The position numbers and the translations under genes are program-made. The notes under the pieces are model-generated. The model was not told the DNA's origin, did not search any database, and saw nothing but the letters and a program-made list of their open reading frames with translations. A stretch of 64,000 nucleotides of DNA from Bombyx mori (Eukaryota > Arthropoda > Insecta > Lepidoptera > Bombycidae), in the NCBI RefSeq assembly GCF_030269925.1, contig NC_085110.1, forward strand, positions 2,108,001 through 2,172,000. The letters are read 5' to 3'. Numbering within the stretch: position 1 is the first letter of the stretch; the number at the start of each line of letters is the position of its first letter. Positions 41,848-53,225 of this stretch are shown piece by piece.

Positions 41848-44724
41848 ATGGCGTATATAAGTAGAATAAAGCCCCTATCCGTAACGATAGGATTTTTTAA
41901 CGCTTACGGTCTCGCAAATCAGCGTGATCAGGTTTCTGACTTTTTGCGTGACCATCAAATTGATATCTTTTTAGTGCAGGAGACCCTACTTAAGCCCGCG
42001 CGCCGTGACCCTAAAATCGCCAACTATAACATGGTCAGGAACGACAGGCTCTCTGCTCGTGGTGGTGGTACCGTCATTTACTATAGAAGAGCCCTGCATT
42101 GCGTCCCACTCGATCCTCCCGCGCTCGCTAATATCGAAGCATCAGTGTGCCGAATCTCACTGACGGGACACGCGCCGATCGTTATCGCGTCCGTTTATCT
42201 TCCACCGGATAAGATCGTTCTAAGCAGTGATATCGAGGCGCTGCTCGGCATAGGGAGCTCTGTCATTCTGGCGGGCGACCTAAATTGTAAACACATTAGG
42301 TGGAACTCACACACCACAACCCCGAATGGCAGGCGGCTTGACGCGTTAGTCGATAATCTCGCCTTCGATATCATCGCTCCGCTAATCCCGACTCACTACC
42401 CGCTAAATATCGCGCATCGCCCGGATATACTCGACATAGCGTTATTAAAAAACGTAACTCTGCGCTTACACTCGATCGAAGTAGTTTCAGAGTTAGATTC
42501 AGACCACCGTCCCGTCGTTATGAAGCTCGGTCGCGCTCCCGATTCCGTTCCCGTCACGAGGACTGTGGTGGATTGGCACACGCTGGGCATCAGCCTGGCT
42601 GAATCTGATCCACCATCGCTACCGTTTAGCCCGGACTCTACCCCGTCTCCTCAGGATACCGCTGAAGCCATAGACATCTTAACGTCACACATCACCTCGA
42701 CATTAGATAGGTCATCGAAACAAGTTGTAGCGGAGGACTTCCTTCACCGCTTCAAATTGTCCGACGATATTAGGGAACTCCTTAGAGCTAAGAACGCCTC
42801 GATACGCGCCTACGACAGGTATCCTACCGCGGAAAATCGTATTCGAATGCGTGCCCTACAACGCGACGTAAAGTCTCGCATCGCCGAAGTCCGAGATGCC
42901 AGATGGTCTGATTTCTTAGAAGGACTCGCGCCCTCCCAAAGGTCTTACTACCGCTTAGCTCGTACTCTCAAATCGGATACGGTAGTAACTATGCCCCCCC
43001 TCGTAGGCCCCTCAGGCCGACTCACGGCGTTCGATGATGACGAAAAAGCAGAGCTGCTAGCCGATACATTGCAAACCCAGTGCACGCCCAGCACTCAATC
43101 CGTGGACCCTGTGCATGTAGAATTAGTAGACAGTGAGGTAGAACGCAGAGCCTCCTTGCCACCCTCTGATGTGTTACCACCCGTCACCCCGATGGAAGTT
43201 AAAGACTTGATCAAAGACCTACGTCCTCGCAAGGCTCCCGGTTCCGACGGTATATCCAACCGCGTTATTAAACTTCTACCCGTCCCACTCATCGTGATGT
43301 TGGCATCTATTTTCAATGCCGCTATGGCAAACTGTATCTTTCCCGCGGCGTGGAAAGAAGCGGACGTTATCGGCATACATAAACCCGGTAAACCAAAAAA
43401 TCATCCGACGAGCTACCGCCCGATTAGCCTCCTCATGTCTCTAGGCAAACTGTATGAGCGTCTGCTCTACAAACGCCTCAGAGACTTCGTCTCATCCAAG
43501 GGCATTCTCATCGATGAACAATTCGGGTTCCGCACAAATCACTCATGCGTTCAACAGGTGCACCGCCTCACGGAGCACATTCTTGTAGGGCTTAATCGAC
43601 CAAAACCGTTATACACGGGAGCTCTCTTCTTCGACGTCGCAAAAGCGTTCGACAAAGTCTGGCACAACGGTTTGATTTTCAAACTATTCAACATGGGTGT
43701 GCCGGATAGTCTCGTGCTCATCATACGGGACTTCTTGTCGAACCGCTCTTTTCGATATCGAGTCGAGGGAACCCGCTCCTCCCCACGACCTCTCACAGCT
43801 GGAGTCCCGCAAGGCTCTGTCCTCTCACCCCTCCTATTTAGCTTATTCGTTAACGATATTCCCCGGTCGCCGCCGACCCATTTAGCTTTATTCGCCGACG
43901 ACACGACTGTTTACTATTCCAGTAGAAACAAGTCCCTAATCGCGAAGAAGCTTCAGAGCGCAGCCCTAGCCCTAGGACAGTGGTTCCGAAAATGGCGCAT
44001 AGACATCAACCCAGCGAAAAGTACTGCGGTGCTCTTTCAGAGGGGAAGCTCCACACGGATTTCCTCCCGTATTAGGAGGAGGAATCTCACACCCCCGATT
44101 ACTCTCTTTAGTCAATCCATACCCTGGGCCAGGAAGGTCAAGTACCTGGGCGTTACCCTGGATGCATCGATGACATTCCGCCCGCATATAAAATCAGTCC
44201 GTGACCGTGCCGCGTTTATTCTCGGTAGACTCTACCCCATGATTTGTAAGCGGAGTAAAATGTCCCTTCGGAACAAGGTGACACTTTACAAAACTTGCAT
44301 AAGGCCCGTCATGACTTACGCGAGTGTGGTGTTCGCTCACGCGGCCCGCACGCACATAGACACCCTTCAATCTCTACAATCCCGCTTTTGCAGGTTAGCC
44401 GTCGGAGCTCCGTGGTTCGTGAGGAACGTTGACCTACACGACGACCTGGGCCTCGAATCTATACAGAAATACATGAAGTCAGCGTCGGAACGGTACTTCG
44501 ATAAGGCTATGCGTCATGATAATCGCCTTATCGTAGCCGCCGCTGACTACTCCCCGAATCCTGATCATGCAGGAGCCAGTCACCGTCGACGCCCTAGACA
44601 CGTCCTTACGGATCCATCAGATCCAATAACCTTCGCACTAGACGCCTTCAGCTCTAGGAGCAGGCTTAGGGACCTCGGTAACCGTACTCGTCGAACTCGA
44701 CAAAGAGTTCGCCGTGCAACCTAA
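41848..44724 (+). CDS. LINE ORF2, endonuclease-reverse transcriptase
   Basis: 958 residues. The N-terminal APE-type endonuclease (about 1-225) shows N18 (GFFNAYG), E45 (LVQETLL), D144 and N146 (AGDLNCKHIRW) and S218-D219-H220 (SDHRPVV). The reverse transcriptase (about 450-740) shows RKAPGSDGI, SYRPISLL, EQFGFR, D596 (FFDVAKAFDKVWH), GVPQGSVLSPLLF and F682-A-D-D (FADDTTVYY), then KYLGVTLDASMTF. All catalytic residues I can check are present. A ~200-residue C-terminal domain follows (QSRFCRLAVGAPWFVRN...). It nicks the target and copies the LINE RNA from the 3' end. ATG follows the ORF1 stop after one codon and in the same frame. Clade placement (jockey) is by motif look. Confidence 0.92.
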   Translation: MAYISRIKPLSVTIGFFNAYGLANQRDQVSDFLRDHQIDIFLVQETLLKPARRDPKIANYNMVRNDRLSARGGGTVIYYRRALHCVPLDPPALANIEASVCRISLTGHAPIVIASVYLPPDKIVLSSDIEALLGIGSSVILAGDLNCKHIRWNSHTTTPNGRRLDALVDNLAFDIIAPLIPTHYPLNIAHRPDILDIALLKNVTLRLHSIEVVSELDSDHRPVVMKLGRAPDSVPVTRTVVDWHTLGISLAESDPPSLPFSPDSTPSPQDTAEAIDILTSHITSTLDRSSKQVVAEDFLHRFKLSDDIRELLRAKNASIRAYDRYPTAENRIRMRALQRDVKSRIAEVRDARWSDFLEGLAPSQRSYYRLARTLKSDTVVTMPPLVGPSGRLTAFDDDEKAELLADTLQTQCTPSTQSVDPVHVELVDSEVERRASLPPSDVLPPVTPMEVKDLIKDLRPRKAPGSDGISNRVIKLLPVPLIVMLASIFNAAMANCIFPAAWKEADVIGIHKPGKPKNHPTSYRPISLLMSLGKLYERLLYKRLRDFVSSKGILIDEQFGFRTNHSCVQQVHRLTEHILVGLNRPKPLYTGALFFDVAKAFDKVWHNGLIFKLFNMGVPDSLVLIIRDFLSNRSFRYRVEGTRSSPRPLTAGVPQGSVLSPLLFSLFVNDIPRSPPTHLALFADDTTVYYSSRNKSLIAKKLQSAALALGQWFRKWRIDINPAKSTAVLFQRGSSTRISSRIRRRNLTPPITLFSQSIPWARKVKYLGVTLDASMTFRPHIKSVRDRAAFILGRLYPMICKRSKMSLRNKVTLYKTCIRPVMTYASVVFAHAARTHIDTLQSLQSRFCRLAVGAPWFVRNVDLHDDLGLESIQKYMKSASERYFDKAMRHDNRLIVAAADYSPNPDHAGASHRRRPRHVLTDPSDPITFALDAFSSRSRLRDLGNRTRRTRQRVRRAT

Positions 44725-44973
44725 CCCATGAATCAGCTCGCTGAGTTTCTCACCGGATCTTCTCAGCGGGTCGCGATTCCGATCCGGTACTAGATTCATT
44801 CGCGAAGCAGCTGCTCTTGAGCTGTTAGGTCTCCTTCGGAGGCGCTCGGGTAGCTGTTAGCAAATCCCACCCCTCCTGGCTGAGCCTTTGCTCGCCCACC
44901 TGTCCTGGTGAAACTGGAAAGGCCTCCGGGCCACCAGTAATCCTTCAATCATAAAAAAAAAAAAAAAAAAAAA
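44725..44973 (+). other. LINE 3' UTR and poly(A)
   Basis: Conserved in all the truncated relatives here: CGCTGAGTTTCTCACCGGAT, CTTGAGCTGTTAGGTCTCCT, GCCCACCTGTCCTGGTGAAA, TTCAATCAT then A21. It is partly alike to the 3' UTR of the second jockey-like family (CGGATCTTCTCAG, GATCCGG, CGCGAAGCA, GCTCTTG). Confidence 0.85.
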
Positions 44974-45001
44974 GCTACAAAGTGATGCTAATTATATAAT
45001 A

Positions 45002-45465
45002 CTAGAGGTCCCGCAGTAGTCGAAATTCGACTATAATTAATTGGTATTGTAAGTTTGTAAAGTATGATGATTGTATTTTATACTTCTATAATCACAAATT
45101 TCGCCAAGACTACACTATAAAAAATATTATCAAAGACAAACAATATTTAATCTCAATTTGACAACAGACGTCAAGAACAAAAGTATATGCAATAAAAAAA
45201 AAAATACAAAAAAAAATATAAAAAATATATAAAAAAACAATAAATAGTATGCATGCGTGTGCGTCAAATACATGGTATGTAGTGTGTGTAATGTTTTCTT
45301 TTTTGATTTAATGTATCTTTTATGCATTATTTAAAAAAAATATTAGCATTGTGCACTTCTTCTCTATATTCTCTATAAGTGTGGAAAATTTCATACTCCT
45401 CCGTCCGCGCAATTTTCGTAAAAAGGGATATAAAATTTTTGCTTCACGTATTAATATATTATAGA
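45002..45465 (-). mobile_element. non-autonomous Helitron, ~420-bp family
   Basis: A|CTAGAGGTCCCGCAG and palindrome TAGTCGAAATTCGACTA at the low end; A|TCTATAATATATTAATACG at the 5' end on minus. An A-rich insertion (about 45190-45240) enlarges it. Its 3' terminus lies 21 bases past the LINE target duplication. Confidence 0.7.
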
Positions 45466-47260
45466 TTGTTTATTAGCAGTGTATTTTAATGACTGTCATT
45501 TTGTCACGTACTATCAAACTCTAGAATGAAGTCTGTGAGGTCATCAGAGACCACTTAAAAACCGGGTGCGCCCTTAGCTCCTCTATGAAACTAAAGATCA
45601 ATTATCAACATACCTCATCCTCACAGAAAGGTTAAAGTAAGATTTTACAGTGAGATGTTTTGAAAACAATGGCGTGATAAAAGTATTTATAGTCTGTTAT
45701 CCGTTTTGATTGTCACCATTTTACTACTTCATTGAACAAACAAAAGGTCGCGCAGAGCGTAAACATTAGCTGCATCAACAATCCAAGTAGACACACAGGG
45801 ATCTGTTAGTGTTAGTGTGGGAATCTTTTCTGCTCATCTGGGATGAGCTGACGGTCGGTAAGCGAGCCAGCCATATGAGTTCAAATCTGTGCTTGAATTA
45901 CGATTATGCTACCCTTTGAAGAGGATTACTTGGCAGCTGCAAAGGACATATCGGTGACTCGGTACGTCTAGTTAATCCCAATAATCATTTAATTAATGAC
46001 AACTTTATTCTTTATTAATAAAACTAGCGGTCCTAAGATTTTCTCATGTATGATACAAAAAGTTTCACACAGGAGAAGAGACACAAGAAACTAAGACACC
46101 TTGACCACAAATATCAAAGGTCTTAAACAAAGGTACTAATTTCCACTAGGAACCATATTTGGATTCCTGTAATGAGCAGCTCGCCATACACTACGGCACG
46201 TCGGCACTACTATATCTTACATAAACATATTTCTTTGTCCACTCCACTTGATTTCGCTACGCATCATCCCTGACATGGTCCCTTCAGGCACACAATCCAT
46301 CTCTATTCCGACCTGCGTCTTCTGTTATACCATCGTTCGAGATTCACTCACGAATACAAATTCCACGACACAAACATTCTTAGAACAGAATTCATTATAC
46401 ACAACCACGTACAGTCATATATCAAAAGCGAGTCATGAAAAGGGAGATAAGATCTGGCAGTAAGTTATATGGCTGATAAGAGACAGGGAGATACCCCCCC
46501 GAACGTTTCACGGAGATACCACTTTTATTTCCGCTCTAAGTTTGTGTTTCAATGTGCCGACTCAATGGCGTGTACGTCTTTATTTAGGGGCCGCGATATT
46601 GTGAAGTTGCAATAAAATCGTATGGTGTCTTTTGAATTATACTCGAGAACGTTTCACTTTAGTAGGATCGTTGTGAATTGTTGAAAGAAACCTTTTAGAA
46701 ATTACATAATTAAATAATTTTTCATTTGGTTTTCCAAATAACAAAAAAATGTATTTGGATTGGCTTTAATATGTAATTAGTTATTTAAGTAATCTACATC
46801 AATCTACAACTGCTGACCCGTACATTTTCATTTTTAAATATACGGTAGTACCGTGTTGAAATGTCGACGGATAGCAACTCAGTCGTCCGCATAGATAATA
46901 CACTTATGGTCGTCCATGAGCACGGCAACTTTAAAGTATTCGAAGCGTTGGTATTAATAATAAAAATAATAATTCCTTACATCCACTACTCAAACCCCTA
47001 AAACACTACACAATGAACCAACTCACTTGGCGTAAGCCCGTGCTAGGTTCACATTTACCAGCATTAGCTGAGATAAAAAATATATCCATAACCCATAATA
47101 ATAAGAATAGTAATAATATATAATGGCAATAACAAAAGCTAGATTAAACAATGAAAATAATTTTAATTGTGTCTACAACGGACGAAAAACCAGAGAAAAA
47201 ACTACAATACAGTAACACCAAAAAGGAATATTCACATAAATTTCGGGTGATTTTTTTTTA
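45466..47260. other. long intergenic stretch, no gene
   Basis: 1.8 kb with no gene or recognised repeat. Frames here are short and have no domain. Confidence 0.4.
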
Positions 47261-47269
47261 AGTGAGTAA

Positions 47270-47425
47270 ACAAGGTCACCGACCGCCAGCACCGCTCTTG
47301 AAGGCTTTAAGAGTTGTATAGCCCGACAGGGCGGGCGGCGATAAGCCCGGGGCGAGATACGCAGCCCTCAGATCGTATCTGTGATTAAATAGGGCGCGTT
47401 ATCAGCGCCCCGGGGTGCCCCGACG
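47270..47425. other. GC-rich hairpin island
   Basis: Abrupt GC-rich segment in AT-rich flanks. Perfect stems: AGATACG/CGTATCT (47355-47361 with 47374-47380, 12-base loop), GGGCGC/GCGCCC (47392-47397 with 47405-47410, 7-base loop), then GGGGTGCCCC. It matches no repeat in the window. It could be a structured RNA, a regulatory element or part of an unrecognised transposon. Confidence 0.35.
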
Positions 47426-47489
47426 TAGATTAATAACAGACTTTGATTGTTAACTGTATATCATTTCTAATTTATTTTAAACTTACTAT

Positions 47490-47732
47490 TTTTACTGGTG
47501 GTAGGACCTCTTGTGAGTCCGCGCGGGTAGGTACCACCGCCCTGCCTATTTCTGCCGTGATGACAGTAATGCGTTTCGGTTTGAAGGGTGGGGCAGCCGT
47601 TGTGACTATACTTGAGATCTTAGAACTTATATCTCAAGGTGGGTGGCGCATTTACGTCGTAGATGTCTATGGGCTACAGTAACAACTTAACACCAGGTGG
47701 GCTATGAGCTCGTCCACCCATCTAAGCAATAA
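47490..47732 (+). mobile_element. Bm1 SINE, headless class
   Basis: TTTACTGGTGGTAGGACCTC to CATCTAAGCAATAAATAAAA. Includes a small insertion (GTGATGACAGTAATG). Confidence 0.87.
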
Positions 47733-47999
47733 ATAAAAAATATTAAAACAAATTAGATCGTGTTGAGAAATTTCAGGAGAAGCGTATTTCATACGAATCA
47801 TACGAAGGGAGTGGGCCCAAAACAAACAGCAAAACTTCGCTGTTATCTCATCAGTTTGACGAACACCCTTCACCGCAACATAATATGTACATTAATATTA
47901 CGTTTCATCATTCAAGTTACCGTAAGATAAAAATTATCTTGGCTTAGATTTACTAAGAGCCGAAAACAGAATAGCGTATGTTTATGTAATAAAAATAAC

Positions 48000-48245
48000 T
48001 TTTTTTATTGCACAGATGGGTAGACGAACTCACAGCCCAACTGGTATTAAGTGGTTACCGGAGCCCATAGACATCTACAACATAAACGCCGACACCCACT
48101 TTGAGATATAGTAAGTTCTAAGGTCTCAGTATAGTTACGGCTGCCCCACCCTTCAAACCCGAAACGCCTTACTGCTTCACGGTTCAAATAGGCACGGTGG
48201 TGATGCCTACCCGTGCGGACTCACAAGAGGTCTTACCACCAATAA
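48000..48245 (-). mobile_element. Bm1 SINE, headless class
   Basis: Poly(T)-ATTGCACAGATGGGTAG to GGTCTTACCACCAATA. Noticeably diverged. Confidence 0.83.
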
Positions 48246-48700
48246 TTTTATGCTTAGTTTATAATAGTAAGTTATTTTATCGAAACCCATGTTACAATAG
48301 TTCGTATTATCAATATTATACTATTTTACTGTGCCCCGGGGTACAATTTGCCCCTGGCATATACCTGCTTTAACAAATCTCTTGTTCTTCGAGCTTAATA
48401 TCATCATAATTAATTGTCATTCCTTCCGAAATGAAGATAAAAACAAGCGCTAACTTACCGCTGACAATTCCGATTTTCAGTTCACAAACGACCTACTTAC
48501 CTGCAAGAAAACGAAATTAAATTGCATTATAATATCATTAAGATCGTAAAGTTAGGTCGTGACCCGCAATCGACCTGCAACACCGACTATGTTATAAGCT
48601 TAAGCGATTTATTTTTCATATCATCAAGTTTAGAGAATATTTTTATATTTCACTGGTACGATCTTCCCGTATGTGTTGACGGAATATATTGTAACGGCTT
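48246..48700. other. intergenic stretch, no gene
   Basis: No gene recognised; CCCCGGGGTACAATTTGCCC near 48333 is an isolated GC patch. Confidence 0.3.
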
Positions 48701-48702
48701 TA

Positions 48703-48900
48703 TCATCACCAGCCCAGAGATGCCCACTGCTGGACACGGACCTCCCCTAAATATCTTTACAATGATTAGTCCTGCATCAAGCGGATACCCTCAACCTTGA
48801 GGTCCATATACGCTGTCTCTTCCACGGACACTCGAGAACTTTTTGGCCGCAAGGACCACCTGTTGTATGAGATGTCTGCCTTGCCTAGTGCCACTGCCAA
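48703..48900 (-). mobile_element. RTE-like LINE 3' region remnant
   Basis: ATCATCACCAGCCCAGAGAT, GCCCACTGCTGGACACGGAC and CTCCCCTAAAT in antisense match the common 'cagtgggc...ctggtgatgat' RTE-type tail. Downstream text (GAGGTCCATATACGCTGTCT) is consistent. No frame is preserved. Confidence 0.5.
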
Positions 48901-50516
48901 AAACGTTGACTGAAGTGAAAACTTATTAACACCTTCACTGCGGAAGATATCGGCACGCCGCGATACTTAGAACTGGTGCGGACGGAGAGCACGATGTCCC
49001 TCGCGATGGTCCGATTACTTCAGGCGTTTTTGTAAGACACCGACAACTATATACTATAAATTGTAAACAGTATGTTTTCGCAAAGCTGATATATAAATAA
49101 TACTTTACGTAAATCAAATCGAGAATAGAATCGAGCGATACAAGCATGTCGAGACCTAAGTAAAAAATATTAGAAATTTGCTGGTAGGTACTTCTTACTT
49201 TTGTATTCATCGACCACTCACTTGTAGATGCGACTAGAGCACTCTAAAGCCTTACATTCTTTGCATAATAATATTTTAGCATAGAGCAATCAATATGTAA
49301 TAGCATTTTAATCTACCTAGTGCTGGTGCGTTGAGAAAGACCTGCCAGGTATAGCTTAACAGTGATTCAATGTCAATGATCGGTAAAGACTATTATTATG
49401 TAGATTTCGCTATTCTCATCAGCTAATTCCTTTTCAATTAAAACCAATCTCAGATGGTTGTAAAACGCTATCTCTCCCGCATTACACCACACCAATGCAA
49501 GTCGTTTGTACATGTTTTTTGTTGAGGTAAAAAAACCTGCAGTAATATGCAAAGAGGTCGTTTATCGGTAATATCTGGGGCGGGCTGCACACGCGTATTC
49601 GCATGTAACATATTATATGCACTACCTTTAGTTCATGTTGATGGTTAGGGTTTATGTTAAATATTTCCAATCTCGATAACGTTATCACCTTAGCTAAGCT
49701 AAAATCGGCGTAGGTATGTACAAGAAGCGCTGACTCCTCATCGTGAATCAGTCGAAAATATATGATATGGATTGGGGCAAGAATTTCCGGGGTTTGCCTA
49801 CGTAGAAGACAACAGAAGTTTAACAATATTTGCTATGTGCATTACTATAATTCTCATGTTGTATTTGTTATTTTAGCTGCTCTACACACACTCATCACTT
49901 TTAATTATTATTCTCATAATCCTCTCGCAGGTCTGCTGGAAGAGATTTCTTAAAGAAATAAGCAGTGCCTTTGTACATAATTTTCCTATTACTCTGTACT
50001 ATGTCTTCTTTTTTGTGTGTACATAAATAAATAAATAATATAAAAAAAGACTTAGGAACTTATAATAATAAAAATCCTGATAAAAACTAATCGAATGCTT
50101 CAATAATCCAAAGGCACACGCGCCAGATACCCTATTTATAAGTCCACGAAATAGAACTTAATCAAAAAGTATTTATAATTGATTTTGTTTCGACATCTAC
50201 CGTCAGACCACTGTTTATATATATCACAAAGTCGCCCGGCAAACCATGTTTACTTATACGAAATCTTCCTCGGATAACGTACGACATTGTTACTGTAGTT
50301 GAACACACACGCTGTGAAACAAGTACCCCGGGCGTCGCTATCGCGTACGGCGCGGCCAAACTCTTATCTCGGTCACTTTTCACGTTTTTCACAAATCTAC
50401 CCTCGCCGTAGGGCTGTCCCGGAACACGATTCGTTCTGTCTTTCGATGGTCACTATCGGCCCGGATATGCCCGGCGAAAGACGTACCTTTGAGAAACAAC
50501 TTCGACTTTTATTTTA
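48901..50516. other. long intergenic stretch, no gene
   Basis: No gene recognised. A GC-richer part at 50320-50480 (CCCGGGCGTCGCTATCGCGT, CGGCCCGGATATGCCCGGCG) matches no repeat here and could be a promoter or exon, without further evidence. Confidence 0.35.
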
Positions 50517-50745
50517 ATCCTACCTATGCTGATAGCTTTGGGAGGCTATTTCAGCTTCGCCCTAATGTGTGTAGGTGAGCACACGAGGCGCAAACCGGAG
50601 TGTTGCTAACATTGGCCCTGGCAAGAGCAGTGCTTCGCAGAATCTACCACCGGATCGGAAACGCGACCCACTGAGAAGATCCGGCGAGAAACTCAGTGGG
50701 CTGTGTCTATGGGTTAATTCGCTTGCCGAGCCCTTCATCGCAAGC
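50517..50745 (-). mobile_element. jockey-like LINE 3' end fragment
   Basis: ATCCTACCTATGCTGATAGC, GCAAGAGCAGTGCTTCGCAG, AAGATCCGGCGAGAAACTCA and GGGTTAATTCGCTTGCC in antisense order. Confidence 0.75.
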
Positions 50746-51077
50746 GACTATTTACCATTCTGTCTACAGGATCTGGTATCTAATTCCCAGCAGCCACAGC
50801 AAGAGAGTTATCATGTCGTGCCCCCTTCTCAAAGTGCTTCCACTATGAAAGAATAACAACGCATGTCGCAAAATATACAAATCTGCAAATTTACTGTTAG
50901 TAGACACTAGAGACTTCGCAAGGGAAGACGTAGCTATTCGTTGATTTTTGTGGCAAAATAGGTGCATTTCAGTTTGATTAAAAGGCCAGCTGCTATAGAA
51001 TTAAATTGGGCTTCGATCGACCTCATGTCTCAAGGTAAGTAGCCGCAATCACATTGTATTTATTGTGTGTTGACTCC
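50746..51077. other. intergenic stretch
   Basis: Contains CGACCTCATGTCTCAAGGTA (about 51020), a motif also at 53114 and 21128, so probably an old unclassified dispersed repeat. Confidence 0.3.
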
Positions 51078-51236
51078 GATAGCCATTTCCGAACCGGTGA
51101 TAGATTTTGCGAAGCACGGCTCTTGCTAGGGTTCGTGTTAGCAACATCGTCAGGTTTGAGCCCCGTGAGCTTCACCTACTAGCCCGGTGACGCTGATATG
51201 GTGGCTCTAGACCATCAGCTTAGGTAGGAAAAAAAA
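51078..51236 (+). mobile_element. jockey-like LINE 3' end fragment
   Basis: AGCCATTTCCGAACCGGTGA, TTTTGCGAAGCACGGCTCTT, GAGCCCCGTGAGCTTCACCT, ATCAGCTTAGGTAGG then poly(A). Confidence 0.7.
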
Positions 51237-52129
51237 AACTTGAAACCGTTTGGTCAGTCAACTCGTTCAATTACTAAGTCCAACAAACAAATAATGGTAG
51301 CAAAATATGAAATTTCTATAATGCGAAATATAAGGCTGTTAGTAAATCCAGTCAGCCCTAAAGCATGTTTCCGCCCACGCCCTCGCCCAGAATAGGACGG
51401 CGGCCAGATACGGCCAGATACCAGCTTTATTGAAGTTTTAAAAGGGGTAATGTGTTTTAGTCCGATATTCTGATATTGGTCGTTTTAGTAATAATTGTCA
51501 AAAGCGCCGGCTCCGACCCAATGTGTTTAATCGTAGCACCCCATCATGGGGATCATCATGAGGCCCATAATTAACAGCTACAGAATATTGTGTTACTTTG
51601 AATAATGTTGAGTTTCAGCAAAGGATTTTTTGGAAGATCGATTCGATCGACACTGGTTAACTGAACTGAAGTTTACCGGACCACGAAGGCTGAAGACGGC
51701 TATCCTATCTTTCAAAATGGGCACAGAAATTTTAATTTAATACGCTTTTGTTTTATTGTTATACTAATTCTGTGTTCTATTCAAAACATTAACGGTTTTA
51801 AAAAAATAGAAAATAATTAATAATATGAGCAGGTCTGTTAAAAGGAATTTCGTTCCCGTATTCAAAAGGGGAAGTCTGCGAATTAGTTGAGTATTTTCTC
51901 TCAGCCATAGCAACTGGTAAGAGTCAAGTACTCGTATGCCTTTGGGAATAGCCAGACAGACTTATTTCAATGTGACTAGAGGACTTAGTCGAATAGTGGT
52001 CATTAAAACATGAGCCTTGGTGTCTCGGAGACAAGTTGATTCGCAACACGTGTTACGACAGTTTTATGGATTTCAATATTATTACGCGATGTATTTTCAT
52101 CGTCAATGAACACGTAAAAACATATTTTT
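51237..52129. other. intergenic stretch, no gene
   Basis: No gene recognised. GGCCAGATAC is repeated in tandem near 51402-51423. Confidence 0.35.
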
Positions 52130-52130
52130 A

Positions 52131-52372
52131 CTGGTGGTAGGACCTCTTGTGAGTCCGCACGGGTAGGTACCAACACGTCGCCTATTTCTGCCGTGAAGCA
52201 GTAATGCGTTTCGGTTTGAAGGGTGGGGCAGCCGTTGTAACTATACTTGTGACCTTATAACTTATATCTCAAGGAGGGTGGCGCATTTACGTTGTAGATG
52301 TCTATGGGCTCCAGTAAAAACTTAACACCAGGTGGGCTCTGAGCTTGTCCTCCAGTCTAAGAAATAAAAAAA
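52131..52372 (+). mobile_element. Bm1 SINE, headless class
   Basis: TTACTGGTGGTAGGACCTCT to GTCTAAGAAATAAAAAAAAG. Confidence 0.86.
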
Positions 52373-52607
52373 AGTCTCCAATACACCAACTCCAAATTTC
52401 CTTTTTTATTTGTGTTTCTAAGACAGTGACAATTAACCCTAAATTAAATAAGCCTCTACCCTTTACATTTCGTGACGAATTAAAATTTGACAAACAATAT
52501 GCATCGTAACCTGCTTAGAACTAAACTCCACGTGCAAACTACAATTTAAGTCCATATCGCTTAACGAAAACTCGACTTGAATAACTATCGTGTAATGAGA
52601 GCGATAG

Positions 52608-52668
52608 GGCTCCGCCCGGGATCGAACCCGCTTCGTACGATGCGATAAGACGCGTATCAACGGTGCTA
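52608..52668 (-). repeat. tRNA-like remnant with strong B box
   Basis: The minus strand reads GCACCGTTGATACGCGTCTT, then AAGCGGGTTCGATCCCGGGC, whose GGTTCGATCCC is a perfect pol III B box in a T-arm-like stem. No acceptor-stem pairing is evident. A SINE head or tRNA pseudogene. Confidence 0.35.
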
Positions 52669-52911
52669 ATTAGAATGCTTAATTTACATTACAACCTTGA
52701 GGTTTTTCAATTCAGCCGAAATTACTTTATTTCGAAGTGCTTAACGTTATCTTTGTTTTATTCTATAAATTTGATAGAATTTTTTACTACGACAAAAATA
52801 TTCTTATCGTATTTAACAAAGAAAGTGTTCTCGATGTAGAAGAAATGACACTTCATAAATGTACGTACGTGTTATAATTCTGCCCATTGCTGCCGCGAAA
52901 TAGTAATGCAT

Positions 52912-53046
52912 TTTTTTTATTGCTTAGATGGGTGGACGAGCTCACAGCCCACCTGGTGTTAAGTGGTTACTAGAGCCCATAGACATCCACAACGTAAATG
53001 CGCCACCCACCTTGAGATACAAGTTCTAAGATCTCAAGTATAGTTA
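52912..53046 (-). mobile_element. Bm1 SINE, 3' part only
   Basis: Poly(T)-ATTGCTTAGATGGGTGG to TCAAGTATAGTTACCGG, where it gives way to other sequence. Confidence 0.82.
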
Positions 53047-53220
53047 CCGGCATAGCATTCCGGTTTTAAGTGTGAAGCAGCTGTTGCATTACACAATTGA
53101 CTGATCAACTTCGTGTCTCAAGGTAAGTAACCACATTCACATGGTTATGGATGTGAGCTGCGCCACCCACTAAACGACAGCTGAACTGTAAGCTCGTCAA
53201 CATATCTAGCAACTCTTGCA
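53047..53220. repeat. unclassified dispersed repeat trace
   Basis: GTGTCTCAAGGTAAGTAACC and GAGCTGCGCCACCCACTAAA resemble, but do not equal, Bm1 text; similar strings occur at 51020 and 21128. Perhaps a distant SINE relative. Confidence 0.3.
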
Positions 53221-53225
53221 TTAGA

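Larger units (their letters stand above)
39814..44973 (+). mobile_element. full-length jockey-clade LINE, BMC1/L1Bm-like
   Basis: About 5.16 kb with every expected part: GC-rich 5' UTR, ORF1 (40222-41844), ORF2 (41848-44724), a 228-bp 3' UTR and a 21-A tail (44953-44973). AAGCTACAA at 39805-39813 matches the bases spanning the tail end (44972-44980), a 7-9 bp target duplication. Both frames are uninterrupted, so this is a young and possibly active copy. Composition is much more GC-rich than the flanks. Six truncated relatives lie in the window (10760, 21030, 23641, 32491, 53226, 60989). The BMC1 name rests on length, host and domain type from memory. It would move by reverse transcription primed at the nicked target. 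Confidence 0.88.
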
